This document shows positions 1 to 11,601 of a stretch of DNA of 64,000 nucleotides, in pieces. The position numbers and the translations under genes were made by a program. The notes under the pieces were generated by a model, which was not told where the DNA came from, did no database searches, and worked only from the letters and a program-made list of their open reading frames with translations. The DNA is from Siphonodentalium dalli. Taxonomy: Eukaryota; Mollusca; Scaphopoda; Gadilida; Siphonodentaliidae. How positions within the stretch are numbered: position 1 is the stretch's first letter; every line of letters begins with the position of its first letter. The DNA is taken from positions 185,175,956 through 185,239,955 of the forward strand of contig CP136063.1 in NCBI GenBank assembly GCA_032622095.1, written 5' to 3'.

Positions 1-548
1 CCAGCCATAAACAGTGCCACTTCCCTTCGGCACCTTAATATTGAAGGCGAAATGTTCTAAGGCAGCGCCGTGGCTAAATTTTCCAAGTCCAGCAGTATCT
101 CAGAAAAAGTGAAAAAAATCACTTTGGACCCAAAATTCGAGCAGGGGAGCACGAATTGGAACACAACAATGAACTTAAGGCACAAAAAAGTGGGGGTCGA
201 ATTTCAATCTGAATTTCGAACGAATCTCCACCGAATTTCGAACGCTCAGATTGAAATTCAAACCTATAGATCGAGTAATTTCTCGAAGCTGAGCGTTAAC
301 TTGCTAGATTCTCTTATGGAAAGTATCAAAACTGCCAAGTTTCAGTCCGATCCAGCCATAAACAGTGCCACTTCCCTTCGGCACCTTAATATTGAAGGCG
401 AAATTTTCCAAGTCCAGCGCCGTGCCTAAATTTTATAAGTCCAACAGTATCTCAGAAAAAATGAAAAAAATAACTTTTGACCAAAATTTCGAACAGGGGA
501 GCACGAATTGGACCACAACAACGAAGTTGGGGCAAAAAAAAGTGGGGG

Positions 549-620
549 TTGAATTTCAATCTGAATTTCGAACTTCGAACGAATATCCACCGAATTTCGA
601 ACGCTCAGATTGAAATTCAA
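549..620. repeat. Dyad symmetry inside each satellite monomer (example copy)
   Basis: In type A monomers a 16-base left arm TTGAATTTCAATCTGA (549-564) and its exact reverse complement (605-620) flank a 40-base loop that itself contains TTCGAA palindromes. Type B monomers keep the same dyad with one mismatch and a loop 7 bases shorter. The dyad recurs once per monomer throughout the array, so it could form regularly spaced hairpins or cruciforms. Confidence 0.9.
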
Positions 621-723
621 ACCTATAGATCGAGTAATTTCTCGAAGCTGAGCGTTAACTTGCTAGATTCTCTGATGGAAAGAATCAAAACTGCCAAGTT
701 TCAGTCCGATCCAGCCATAAACA

Positions 724-1217
724 GTGCCACTTCCCTTCGGCACCTTAATATTGAAGGCGAAATTTTCCAAGTCCAGCGCCGTGCCTAAATTTTATAAGTC
801 CAGCAATATCTCAGAAAAAGTGAAAAAAATCACTTTTGACCCAAAATTCGAGCAGGGGAGCACGAATTGGAACACAACAATGAACTTAAGGCACAAAAAA
901 GTGGGGGTCGAATTTCAATCTGAATTTCGAACGAATCTCCACCGAATTGAAAAAATGAAAAAAATAACTTTTGACCAAAATTTCGAACAGGGGAGCACGA
1001 ATTGGACCACAACAACGAAGTTGGGGCAAAAAAAAGTGGGGGTTGAATTTCAATCTGAATTTCGAACTTCGAACGAATATCCACCGAATTTCGAACGCTC
1101 AGATTGAAATTCAAACCTATAGATCGAGTAATTTCTCGAAGCTGAGCGTTAACTTGCTAGATTCTCTGATGGAAAGAATCAAAACTGCCAAGTTTCAGTC
1201 CGATCCAGCCATAAACA
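724..1217. repeat. Hybrid 494-bp satellite monomer
   Basis: This is the only monomer of aberrant length. Its first 225 bp (to 948) are type B1. At 949 the sequence jumps back to offset 90 of a type A monomer and then runs to the normal end, so 225 + 269 = 494 bp. A 135-bp stretch is therefore present twice, once as B and once as A. The junction has no long homology, which fits illegitimate or slipped recombination between misaligned monomers. Confidence 0.93.
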
Positions 1218-4200
1218 GTGCCACTTCCCTTCGGCACCTTAATATTGAAGGCGAAATTTTCCAAGTCCTGCGCCGTGCCTAAATTTTATAAGTCCAGCAA
1301 TATCTCAGAAAAAGTGAAAAAAATCACTTTTGACCCAAAATTCGAGCAGGGGAGCACGAATTGGAACACAACAATGAACTTAAGGCACAAAAAAGTGGGG
1401 GTCGAATTTCAATCTGAATTTCGAACGAATCTCCACCGAATTTCGAACGCTCAGATTGAAATTCAAACCTATAGATCGAGTAATTTCTCGAAGCTGAGCG
1501 TTAACTTGCTAGATTCTCTGATGGAAAGTATCAAAACTGCCAAGTTTCAGTCCGATCCAGCCATAAACAGTGCCACTTCCCTTCGGCACCTTAATATTGA
1601 AGGCGAAATTTTCCAAGTCCAGCGCCGTGGCTAAATTTTCCAAGTCCAGCAGTATCTCAGAAAAAGTGAAAAAAATCACTTTGGACCCAAAATTCGAGCA
1701 GGGGAGCACGAATTGGAACACAACAATGAACTTAAGGCACAAAAAAGTGGGGGTCGAATTTCAATCTGAATTTCGAACGAATCTCCACCGAATTTCGAAC
1801 GCTCAGATTGAAATTCAAACCTATAGATCGAGTAATTTCTCGAAGCTGAGCGTTAACTTGCTAGATTCTCTTATGGAAAGTATCAAAACTGCCAAGTTTC
1901 AGTCAGATCCAGCCATAAACAGTGCCACTTCCCTTCGGCACCTTAATATTGAAGGCGAAATTTTCTAAGTCCAGCGCCGTGCCTAAATTTTCTAAGTCCA
2001 ACAGTATCTCAGAAAAAATGAAAAAAATAACTTTTGACCAAAATTTCGAACAGGGGAGCACGAATTGGACCACAACAACGAAGTTGGGGCAAAAAAAAGT
2101 GGGGGTTGAATTTCAATCTGAATTTCGAACTTCGAACGAATATCCACCGAATTTCGAACGCTCAGATTGAAATTCAAACCTATAGATCGAGTAATTTCTC
2201 GAAGCTGAGCGTTAACTTGCTAGATTCTCTGATGGAAAGTATCAAAACTGCCAAGTTTCAGTCAGATCCAGCCATAAACAGTGCCACTTCCCTTCGGCAC
2301 CTTAATATTGAAGGCGAAATTTTCTAAGTCCAGCGCCGTGCCTAAATTTTCTAAGTCCAACAGTATCTCAGAAAAAATGAAAAAAATAACTTTTGACCAA
2401 AATTTCGAACAGGGGAGCACGAATTGGACCACAACAACGAAGTTGGGGCAAAAAAAAGTGGGGGTTGAATTTCAATCTGAATTTCGAACTTCGAACGAAT
2501 ATCCACCGAATTTCGAACGCTCAGATTGAAATTCAAACCTATAGATCGAGTAATTTCTCGAAGCTGAGCGTTAACTTGCTAGATTCTCTGATGGAAAGAA
2601 TCAAAACTGCCAAGTTTCAGTCCGATCCAGCCATAAACAGTGCCACTTCCCTTCGGCACCTTAATATTGAAGGCGAAATTTTCCAAGTCCTGCGCCGTGC
2701 CTAAATTTTATAAGTCCAGCAATATCTCAGAAAAAGTGAAAAAAATCACTTTTGACCCAAAATTCGAGCAGGGGAGCACGAATTGGAACACAACAATGAA
2801 CTTAAGGCACAAAAAAGTGGGGGTCGAATTTCAATCTGAATTTCGAACGAATCTCCACCGAATTTCGAACGCTCAGATTGAAATTCAAACCTATAGATCG
2901 AGTAATTTCTCGAAGCTGAGCGTTAACTTGCTAGATTCTCTGATGGAAAGTATCAAAACTGCCAAGTTTCAGTCCGATCCAGCCATAAACAGTGCCACTT
3001 CCCTTCGGCACCTTAATATTGAAGGCGAAATTTTCCAAGTCCAGCGCCGTGGCTAAATTTTCCAAGTCCAGCAGTATCTCAGAAAAAGTGAAAAAAATCA
3101 CTTTGGACCCAAAATTCGAGCAGGGGAGCACGAATTGGAACACAACAATGAACTTAAGGCACAAAAAAGTGGGGGTCGAATTTCAATCTGAATTTCGAAC
3201 GAATCTCCACCGAATTTCGAACGCTCAGATTGAAATTCAAACCTATAGATCGAGTAATTTCTCGAAGCTGAGCGTTAACTTGCTAGATTCTCTTATGGAA
3301 AGTATCAAAACTGCCAAGTTTCAGTCAGATCCAGCCATAAACAGTGCCACTTCCCTTCGGCACCTTAATATTGAAGGCGAAATTTTCTAAGTCCAGCGCC
3401 GTGCCTAAATTTTCTAAGTCCAACAGTATCTCAGAAAAAATGAAAAAAATAACTTTTGACCAAAATTTCGAACAGGGGAGCACGAATTGGACCACAACAA
3501 CGAAGTTGGGGCAAAAAAAAGTGGGGGTTGAATTTCAATCTGAATTTCGAACTTCGAACGAATATCCACCGAATTTCGAACGCTCAGATTGAAATTCAAA
3601 CCTATAGATCGAGTAATTTCTCGAAGCTGAGCGTTAACTTGCTAGATTCTCTTATGGAAAGTATCAAAACTGCCAAGTTTCAGTCAGATCCAGCCATAAA
3701 CAGTGCCACTTCCCTTCGGCACCTTAATATTGAAGGCGAAATTTTCCAAGTCCAGCGCCGTGCCTAAATTTTCTAAGTCCAACAGTATCTCAGAAAAAAT
3801 GAAAAAAATAACTTTTGACCAAAATTTCGAACAGGGGAGCACGAATTGGACCACAACAACGAAGTTGGGGCAAAAAAAAGTGGGGGTTGAATTTCAATCT
3901 GAATTTCGAACTTCGAACGAATATCCACCGAATTTCGAACGCTCAGATTGAAATTCAAACCTATAGATCGAGTAATTTCTCGAAGCTGAGCGTTAACTTG
4001 CTAGATTCTCTTATGGAAAGTATCAAAACTGCCAAGTTTCAGTCAGATCCAGCCATAAACAGTGCCACTTCCCTTCGGCACCTTAATATTGAAGGCGAAA
4101 TTTTCCAAGTCCAGCGCCGTGCCTAAATTTTCTAAGTCCAACAGTATCTCAGAAAAAATGAAAAAAATAACTTTTGACCAAAATTTCGAACAGGGGAGCA

Positions 4201-7200
4201 CGAATTGGACCACAACAACGAAGTTGGGGCAAAAAAAAGTGGGGGTTGAATTTCAATCTGAATTTCGAACTTCGAACGAATATCCACCGAATTTCGAACG
4301 CTCAGATTGAAATTCAAACCTATAGATCGAGTAATTTCTCGAAGCTGAGCGTTAACTTGCTAGATTCTCTGATGGAAAGAATCAAAACTGCCAAGTTTCA
4401 GTCCGATCCAGCCATAAACAGTGCCACTTCCCTTCGGCACCTTAATATTGAAGGCGAAATTTTCCAAGTCCTGCGCCGTGCCTAAATTTTATAAGTCCAG
4501 CAATATCTCAGAAAAAGTGAAAAAAATCACTTTTGACCCAAAATTCGAGCAGGGGAGCACGAATTGGAACACAACAATGAACTTAAGGCACAAAAAAGTG
4601 GGGGTCGAATTTCAATCTGAATTTCGAACGAATCTCCACCGAATTTCGAACGCTCAGATTGAAATTCAAACCTATAGATCGAGTAATTTCTCGAAGCTGA
4701 GCGTTAACTTGCTAGATTCTCTGATGGAAAGTATCAAAACTGCCAAGTTTCAGTCCGATCCAGCCATAAACAGTGCCACTTCCCTTCGGCACCTTAATAT
4801 TGAAGGCGAAATTTTCCAAGTCCAGCGCCGTGGCTAAATTTTCCAAGTCCAGCAGTATCTCAGAAAAAGTGAAAAAAATCACTTTGGACCCAAAATTCGA
4901 GCAGGGGAGCACGAATTGGAACACAACAATGAACTTAAGGCACAAAAAAGTGGGGGTCGAATTTCAATCTGAATTTCGAACGAATCTCCACCGAATTTCG
5001 AACGCTCAGATTGAAATTCAAACCTATAGATCGAGTAATTTCTCGAAGCTGAGCGTTAACTTGCTAGATTCTCTTATGGAAAGTATCAAAACTGCCAAGT
5101 TTCAGTCAGATCCAGCCATAAACAGTGCCACTTCCCTTCGGCACCTTAATATTGAAGGCGAAATTTTCTAAGTCCAGCGCCGTGCCTAAATTTTCTAAGT
5201 CCAACAGTATCTCAGAAAAAATGAAAAAAATAACTTTTGACCAAAATTTCGAACAGGGGAGCACGAATTGGACCACAACAACGAAGTTGGGGCAAAAAAA
5301 AGTGGGGGTTGAATTTCAATCTGAATTTCGAACTTCGAACGAATATCCACCGAATTTCGAACGCTCAGATTGAAATTCAAACCTATAGATCGAGTAATTT
5401 CTCGAAGCTGAGCGTTAACTTGCTAGATTCTCTTATGGAAAGTATCAAAACTGCCAAGTTTCAGTCAGATCCAGCCATAAACAGTGCCACTTCCCTTCGG
5501 CACCTTAATATTGAAGGCGAAATTTTCCAAGTCCAGCGCCGTGCCTAAATTTTCTAAGTCCAACAGTATCTCAGAAAAAATGAAAAAAATAACTTTTGAC
5601 CAAAATTTCGAACAGGGGAGCACGAATTGGACCACAACAACGAAGTTGGGGCAAAAAAAAGTGGGGGTTGAATTTCAATCTGAATTTCGAACTTCGAACG
5701 AATATCCACCGAATTTCGAACGCTCAGATTGAAATTCAAACCTATAGATCGAGTAATTTCTCGAAGCTGAGCGTTAACTTGCTAGATTCTCTGATGGAAA
5801 GTATCAAAACTGCCAAGTTTCAGTCCGATCCAGCCATAAACAGTGCCACTTCCCTTCGGCACCTTAATATTGAAGGCGAAATTTTCTAAGTCCAGCGCCG
5901 TGCCTAAATTTTCTAAGTCCAACAGTATCTCAGAAAAAATGAAAAAAATAACTTTTGACCAAAATTTCGAACAGGGGAGCACGAATTGGACCACAACAAC
6001 GAAGTTGGGGCAAAAAAAAGTGGGGGTTGAATTTCAATCTGAATTTCGAACTTCGAACGAATATCCACCGAATTTCGAACGCTCAGATTGAAATTCAAAC
6101 CTATAGATCGAGTAATTTCTCGAAGCTGAGCGTTAACTTGCTAGATTCTCTGATGGAAAGAATCAAAACTGCCAAGTTTCAGTCCGATCCAGCCATAAAC
6201 AGTGCCACTTCCCTTCGGCACCTTAATATTGAAGGCGAAATTTTCCAAGTCCTGCGCCGTGCCTAAATTTTATAAGTCCAGCAATATCTCAGAAAAAGTG
6301 AAAAAAATCACTTTTGACCCAAAATTCGAGCAGGGGAGCACGAATTGGAACACAACAATGAACTTAAGGCACAAAAAAGTGGGGGTCGAATTTCAATCTG
6401 AATTTCGAACGAATCTCCACCGAATTTCGAACGCTCAGATTGAAATTCAAACCTATAGATCGAGTAATTTCTCGAAGCTGAGCGTTAACTTGCTAGATTC
6501 TCTGATGGAAAGTATCAAAACTGCCAAGTTTCAGTCCGATCCAGCCATAAACAGTGCCACTTCCCTTCGGCACCTTAATATTGAAGGCGAAATGTTCTAA
6601 GTCCAGCGCCGTGGCTAAATTTTCCAAGTCCAGCAGTATCTCAGAAAAAGTGAAAAAAATCACTTTGGACCCAAAATTCGAGCAGGGGAGCACGAATTGG
6701 AACACAACAATGAACTTAAGGCACAAAAAAGTGGGGGTCGAATTTCAATCTGAATTTCGAACGAATCTCCACCGAATTTCGAACGCTCAGATTGAAATTC
6801 AAACCTATAGATCGAGTAATTTCTCGAAGCTGAGCGTTAACTTGCTAGATTCTCTTATGGAAAGTATCAAAACTGCCAAGTTTCAGTCCGATCCAGCCAT
6901 AAACAGTGCCACTTCCCTTCGGCACCTTAATATTGAAGGCGAAATTTTCCAAGTCCAGCGCCGTGCCTAAATTTTATAAGTCCAACAGTATCTCAGAAAA
7001 AATGAAAAAAATAACTTTTGACCAAAATTTCGAACAGGGGAGCACGAATTGGACCACAACAACGAAGTTGGGGCAAAAAAAAGTGGGGGTTGAATTTCAA
7101 TCTGAATTTCGAACTTCGAACGAATATCCACCGAATTTCGAACGCTCAGATTGAAATTCAAACCTATAGATCGAGTAATTTCTCGAAGCTGAGCGTTAAC

Positions 7201-7616
7201 TTGCTAGATTCTCTGATGGAAAGTATCAAAACTGCCAAGTTTCAGTCCGATCCAGCCATAAACAGTGCCACTTCCCTTCGGCACCTTAATATTGAAGGCG
7301 AAATGTTCTAAGTCCAGCGCCGTGGTGTAATTTTCCAAGTCCAGCAGTATCTCAGAAAAAGTGAAAAAAATCACTTTGGACCCAAAATTCGAGCAGGGGA
7401 GCACGAATTGGAACACAACAATGAACTTAAGGCACAAAAAAGTGGGGGTCGAATTTCAATCTGAATTTCGAACGAATCTCCACCGAATTTCGAACGCTCA
7501 GATTGAAATTCAAACCTATAGATCGAGTAATTTCTCGAAGCTGAGCGTTAACTTGCTAGATTCTCTGATGGAAAGTATCAAAACTGCCAAGTTTCAGTCC
7601 GATCCAGCCATAAACA

Positions 7617-7916
7617 GTGCCACTTCCCTTCGGCACCTTAATATTGAAGGCGAAATTTTCTAAGTCCGTGCCTAAATTTTATAAGTCCAGCAATATCTCA
7701 GAAAAAGTGAAAAAAATCACTTTTGACCCAAAATTCGAGCAGGGGAGCACGAATTGGAACACGACAACGCACTTGATGCAAAAAAAAGTGGGGGTCGAAT
7801 CTCCACCGAATTTCGAACTTCGAACTTCGATCCAACTTCACGCGAATCTCCACCGAATTTCGAACTTCGAACTTCGATCCAACTTCACGGACCTAGTTTT
7901 TTTCTGTTGTATTTGA
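7617..7916. repeat. Degenerate right edge of the satellite array
   Basis: The last monomer is shortened after the GAAATTTTC segment and diverges. Its end contains a 47-bp direct duplication (7796-7842 and 7843-7889) that begins CGAATCTCCACCG and ends CAACTTCACG. Beyond about 7895 no satellite similarity remains. Such decayed, locally duplicated ends are usual at satellite borders. Confidence 0.85.
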
Positions 7917-8119
7917 ACATTTGTTACACAGGCTTCACGCGATTATTAACTTCAACTGATAAGCGCCGTCTGCTACGTATGCGCGCAACTGTTTGTCTCA
8001 AATAAATTGTTATAAAAACACAGGTTTATGGCCGCGGACATAAGCCGATTAAGTGTGATGTAATTTATCCATGAACTTGACAAATGGAGATTCTATCACC
8101 ATTCGACACGAAAATGGGA

Positions 8120-8464
8120 CCTTTAAAATTCTTAATATAAAAATATTCAAAACCGCCAAGCTCGAGTATATTTGTGACGAATGATAATCATTTTACATGT
8201 TTTTACATAAAAACTAGCTGGAACGTGTTTTAGAAACGAGAAATCGACGGAAATTCAGCTTCATATTTTGATTTTAAATTCGAGCTTGGCGGTTCGGTGG
8301 TCGGTCACCTAAAAGTCGAAATTTCTCAGTATACAATGTTCAAAACCGCCAAGCTCGACTATGAGAGTGATAAATGATAATCATTAAACGTGTTTTCAGA
8401 TGCAAACTATGTGTAAATGGTGTTTAAAAAGAGAAATCGGCCAAAAATCGACAAGAAATCGGCG
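8120..8464. repeat. Host repeat copy 1, interrupted by the foldback element
   Basis: This stretch matches 11155-11500 closely in the same orientation, including three blocks built on CCGCCAAGCTCGA or its complement. The match breaks off at the foldback insertion and resumes at 11102, where GAGGTTTTCATTCGG corresponds to the sequence after 11509 in copy 2. The repeat thus forms a tandem pair about 390 bp apart once the insertion is removed. Its identity is unknown. Confidence 0.85.
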
Positions 8465-8473
8465 CAAAAAAGC
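8465..8473. other. Target-site duplication, left, of the foldback MULE
   Basis: CAAAAAAGC here is identical to 11093-11101 and abuts the left end of the inverted arm. A 9-bp direct duplication is the size expected for MULE integration. Confidence 0.85.
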
Positions 8474-9250
8474 AGTCACTATGAATACCGGACACAACCG
8501 AACATAACCGAAAACAAGTCCAAATAAGGGTTAAAAGACGGAAATATATGAAATAAAGTTTATAATGATGTGTGTGTATATGTAAACTAGTGATATGTGA
8601 TGTTTGATGCAATTTGGCCGATTAAAAGTTACGTTTATGAAAGTTTTATGTAATTTCACGCTGAGTCGGAGTCCGGCGTGATGGCGGCTATATATATAAC
8701 TCTATGAATACCGAACACAAGTCCAAATAAGGCGTATATTAGGGAAATAAATGAAATAAAGTTTATAATCATGTGTGTGTATATGTAAGTTAGTGATATG
8801 TTAAGTTTGATGCAATTTGACCGATTAAAAGTTACGTTATTTGTAGGTTTATGTACAATATTAGCTGTCGACACGTAAACCAGAGTTCGGCAAGATGGCG
8901 ACTAACTCTATGAATACCGAACACAATTTCAAATAAGGCGTATATAAGGGAAATATATAAAATAAAGTTTGTACTGATGTGTATTTATATGTAAGTTAGT
9001 GATACGTGAAGTTTGATGCAATTTGGCCTATTGAAAGTTTAGTTATTTGTAGGTTTATGTACAATATTAGCTGTCGGCACGTAAACCAGAGTTCGGCAAG
9101 ATGGCGGCTAACTCTGTGAATACCGAACACAAGTATAAAAGGGAAATATATATAATAAAGTTTATAATGATTATGATGTGTATGTATATGTAAGTTAGTG
9201 GTATGTGAAGTCGGCACGCAAGCGAGAGTTCGGCGAGGATTTCTATGAAT
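8474..9250. repeat. Left inverted arm with tandem ~207-bp units
   Basis: ATGAATACCG-type landmarks recur at about 8481, 8704, 8910, 9117 and 9245. Units are thus about 223, 206 and 207 bp plus a shortened one of about 128 bp. Each unit runs through AAATAAAGTTTATAAT, GATGCAATTTG and GTTCGGCAAGATGGCG. The same units occur in reverse complement in the right arm. Confidence 0.88.
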
Positions 9251-9541
9251 ATCGAACACAAGTCGAAATAAGGGATGATTAAGGCATCAGCGATAGGTGC
9301 TAATTAATTACCGATATGCGATCGCGGATTACTCTGGCTTACCGAACATATTTCAGGGATGTTTTGACAGTGATATTATAGAAAGGTTTCACCGGTTTCA
9401 TAGAAACCAAAATGGTTGAATAAACAATAGATGGGTGATGATTAGTGGGTATGATATTTCATAGTGAAAAAGGCCTCCTCACAAGTTGGTTTACGAGGAA
9501 TTCGAAGCTGACATCATGACGAAAAATAAAAGTATATATAT

Positions 9542-9871
9542 ATTGAGTCTTTCATGCTGAGATTAAGGTCGGAAGTCTTCGAGGATCGTGAACAAAATAA
9601 TGTAATTTCCATACTTTGGACCAATAATAATTCTGAAAGTTTAAACCATATTATCAAATTGTAAAATGAGTGGAAAACGTTGCGACTGACCGACTTAACA
9701 GACAATTTATCAGAAATAGTTGACGATCAATTACGGGACGTTAGAGGTGCTTTACATGGCTGTGGAAATTTTTACTTATCGAATCAGGCAATATCATTAA
9801 AAGTAAACAATTGTATATGGGTAAATATGACAGCAGACCAACGTGACCGACGATTAAAACCAGAAAAGTAA
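9542..9871 (+). pseudogene. MULE transposase C-terminal fragment
   Basis: One reading frame from about 9542 encodes a stretch containing TNNNSESLNHIIKL, then a TAA at 9662, then NEWKTLRL... and, near the end, VNMTADQRDRRLK before the stop at 9869-9871. The TNN-x-ES-x-N block followed by a basic helix and a W-x-N-M...QR motif is typical of the region after the catalytic domain in Mutator-like transposases of invertebrates. The catalytic DDE domain is absent and the in-frame stop makes the fragment non-functional. It lies on the plus strand between the inverted arms, as expected for the element's own gene. The family assignment rests on motif recall, not a search. Confidence 0.68.
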
Positions 9872-10000
9872 ATTTTTTTGCAAGACCGCTGTGGATGTTT
9901 CGACCGCACGATGATGAAACTATATATATATCGACAGAATGTACATGTCTCAAAATTATCGGGGCTGAAATGCCCTTAACAAAAATTGTTTCAATCCCAC

Positions 10001-10260
10001 CATTTTATAGACAAAAGATTGAACATCATTTTATAGACAAAAGATTGAACATCATTTTATAGACAAAAGATTGAACATCATTTTATAGACAAAAGATTGA
10101 ACATCATTTTATAGACAAAAGATTGAACATCATTTTATAGACAAAAGATTGAACATCATTTTATAGACAAAAGATTGAACATCATTTTATAGACAAAAGA
10201 TTGAACAACATTTTATAGACAAAAGATTGAACATCATTTTATAGACAAAAGATTGAACAA
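10001..10260. repeat. 26-bp tandem repeat, exactly ten copies
   Basis: CATTTTATAGACAAAAGATT followed by GAACAT is repeated ten times without length change. Copies 8 and 10 end CAA instead of CAT. The array lies inside the foldback element, next to its right arm. The near-perfect identity indicates recent expansion. Confidence 0.97.
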
Positions 10261-10489
10261 GGAGAGGTGTTAACAATGAAAGCACCAGATAACTAGTAGG
10301 CAAAAATAGGCAGACCGGATTTCCTCTGCATAATGTTGCAGTCCGCCTAATGATGGTCAATGGTCCTCCTATAGCATTAGGCAGACCTGAGCATTTGTAT
10401 ATTTTATATTACTTGAGGAATCACAAATTCCCATTGATCATAGCTTGGTGAGTTGGTGGTCACAAGACCACAAGAGTGCACGGCGTAGA

Positions 10490-11092
10490 AATATTATAAA
10501 CACTGCCAATAACATAACTTTTAATCGCCCAAATTGTACCAAACTTCACATATCACTAGCTTACATATGCACACACGTCATTGTAAACTTTATTTCATAT
10601 AATTCCATTATATACGCCTTATTTGAACTTGTGTTCGGTATTCATAGAGTTAGCCGCCATCTTGCATGCCGAACTCTGGTTTACGTGCCGACAGCTAATA
10701 TTGTACATAAACCTACCAATAACTAAACTTCTAATCGGTCAAATTGCATCAAACTTCACATATCACTAACTTACATATGCACACACATGATTATAAACTT
10801 TATTTCATTTATTTCCCTAATATACGCCTTATTTGGACTTGTGTTCGGTATTCATAGAGTAAAATAGCCGCCATCACGCCGGACTCTGACTCAGCGTGAA
10901 ATTACATAAAACTTTCATTAACGTAACTTTTAATCGGCCAAATTGCATCAAACTTCACATATCACTAGTTTACATATACACACACATCATTATAAACTTT
11001 ATTTCATATATTTCCGTCTTTTAACCCTTATTTGGACTTGTTTTCGGTTGTGTTCGGTTATGTTCGGTTGTGTTCGGTATTGATAGTAACCC
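10490..11092. repeat. Right inverted arm with tandem ~207-bp units
   Basis: About three units, reverse-complementary to the left arm, have GGTATTCAT landmarks near 10637 and 10847 and a terminal GGTATTGATAG near 11077. The outermost unit carries extra TTCGGTTGTG repeats, matching CCGAACATAACCG in the left arm. Confidence 0.88.
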
Positions 11093-11101
11093 CAAAAAAG
11101 C
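11093..11101. other. Target-site duplication, right, of the foldback MULE
   Basis: This is the second exact copy of CAAAAAAGC, directly outside the right end of the inverted arm. The following bases continue the interrupted host repeat. Confidence 0.85.
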
Positions 11102-11565
11102 GAGGTTTTCATTCGGTTAACACACCCCCTATTAACCAGCCATCGGTCATCAAAATGTCCAAAATTCTTAATATAAAATATTCAAAACCGCCAAGCTCGA
11201 TTATATTTGTGAAGAATGATAATCATTTTACATGTTTTTACATGAAAACTAGCTGGGACGTGTTTTAGAAACGAGAAATCGGCCGAAATTCAGCTTTATA
11301 TTTTGATTTAAAATTCGAGCTTGGCGGTTCGGTGGTCGGTCATCTAAAAGTCAAAAATTCTTCGTATATAATGTTCAAAACCGCCAAGCTCGACTATGAG
11401 AGTGATAAATGATAACCATTCAACATGTTTCGAATAAAAAACTTAGTCCAACTGGTGTTTAAAAAGAGAAATCGACCAAAAATCGACAAGAAATCTGCGT
11501 AAAAAGACGATGTTTTGATTTTGTGACCACGCCCCCTATTAACCAACCAATCTGGGACATTACTG
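11102..11565. repeat. End of host repeat copy 1 and full copy 2 with empty site
   Basis: From 11102 the interrupted copy 1 finishes (CACCCCCTATTAACCAGCC). Copy 2 begins near 11155 and ends CGCCCCCTATTAACCAACC. At 11490-11510 copy 2 reads GAAATCTGCGTAAAAAGACG, the unoccupied equivalent of the foldback insertion site. Further CCAAGCTTGG-type motifs continue to about 11745. Confidence 0.8.
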
Positions 11566-11601
11566 CCACTATTGTCGATTAATTTACGAAAATGGGCCAT
11601 A

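Larger units (their letters stand above)
1..7916. repeat. Satellite array, 352/359-bp monomers with higher-order repeats
   Basis: About 21 head-to-tail monomers start at the left window edge. Two lengths alternate: a 352-bp form (subtypes B1 and B2) and a 359-bp form (A). The 7-bp difference is an extra TTCGAAC-type segment beside the motif CGAATNTCCACCG. From 1218 the order is B1-B2-A-A (1422 bp), then B1-B2-A-A-A twice (1781 bp each, starting at 2640 and 4421), then B1-B2-A-B. Copies of the same subtype are nearly identical, which indicates recent homogenisation of multi-monomer blocks. Monomers keep long open frames on both strands, but these are by-products of the repeat: they start at GTG or ATG at arbitrary points and recur in every unit. 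Function is unknown; centromeric or pericentromeric DNA is possible but not shown. Confidence 0.97.
8474..11092. mobile_element. Foldback MULE-type DNA transposon, non-autonomous
   Basis: A 2.6-kb element has long inverted arms (8474 to about 9250, and about 10490-11092). The outer ends are AGTCACTATGAATACCG and, reading inward from the right, GGTTACTATCAATACCG. The 9-bp sequence CAAAAAAGC lies immediately outside both ends. The centre holds a decayed MULE transposase segment and a 26-bp tandem array. Mutator-like elements make 8-11-bp duplications, and the Drosophila FB foldback elements, with tandem-repeat arms, belong to the MULE superfamily; arms, duplication length and transposase remnant all agree here. 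The uninterrupted target is visible in the neighbouring repeat copy near 11490-11510. The transposase is broken, so any movement would need a helper element. Confidence 0.85.

Noticed and set aside
70-7916. Dozens of 60-138-codon open frames on both strands
   Set aside because: They repeat with the satellite period, lie on both strands in overlapping frames and have no domain; they follow from the repeat sequence.
8153-8345. CCGCCAAGCTCGA / TCGAGCTTGGCGG triplet as a CRISPR-like or operator array
   Set aside because: Orientation alternates, spacing is irregular and the whole block is duplicated at 11190-11395; it is a eukaryotic dispersed repeat.
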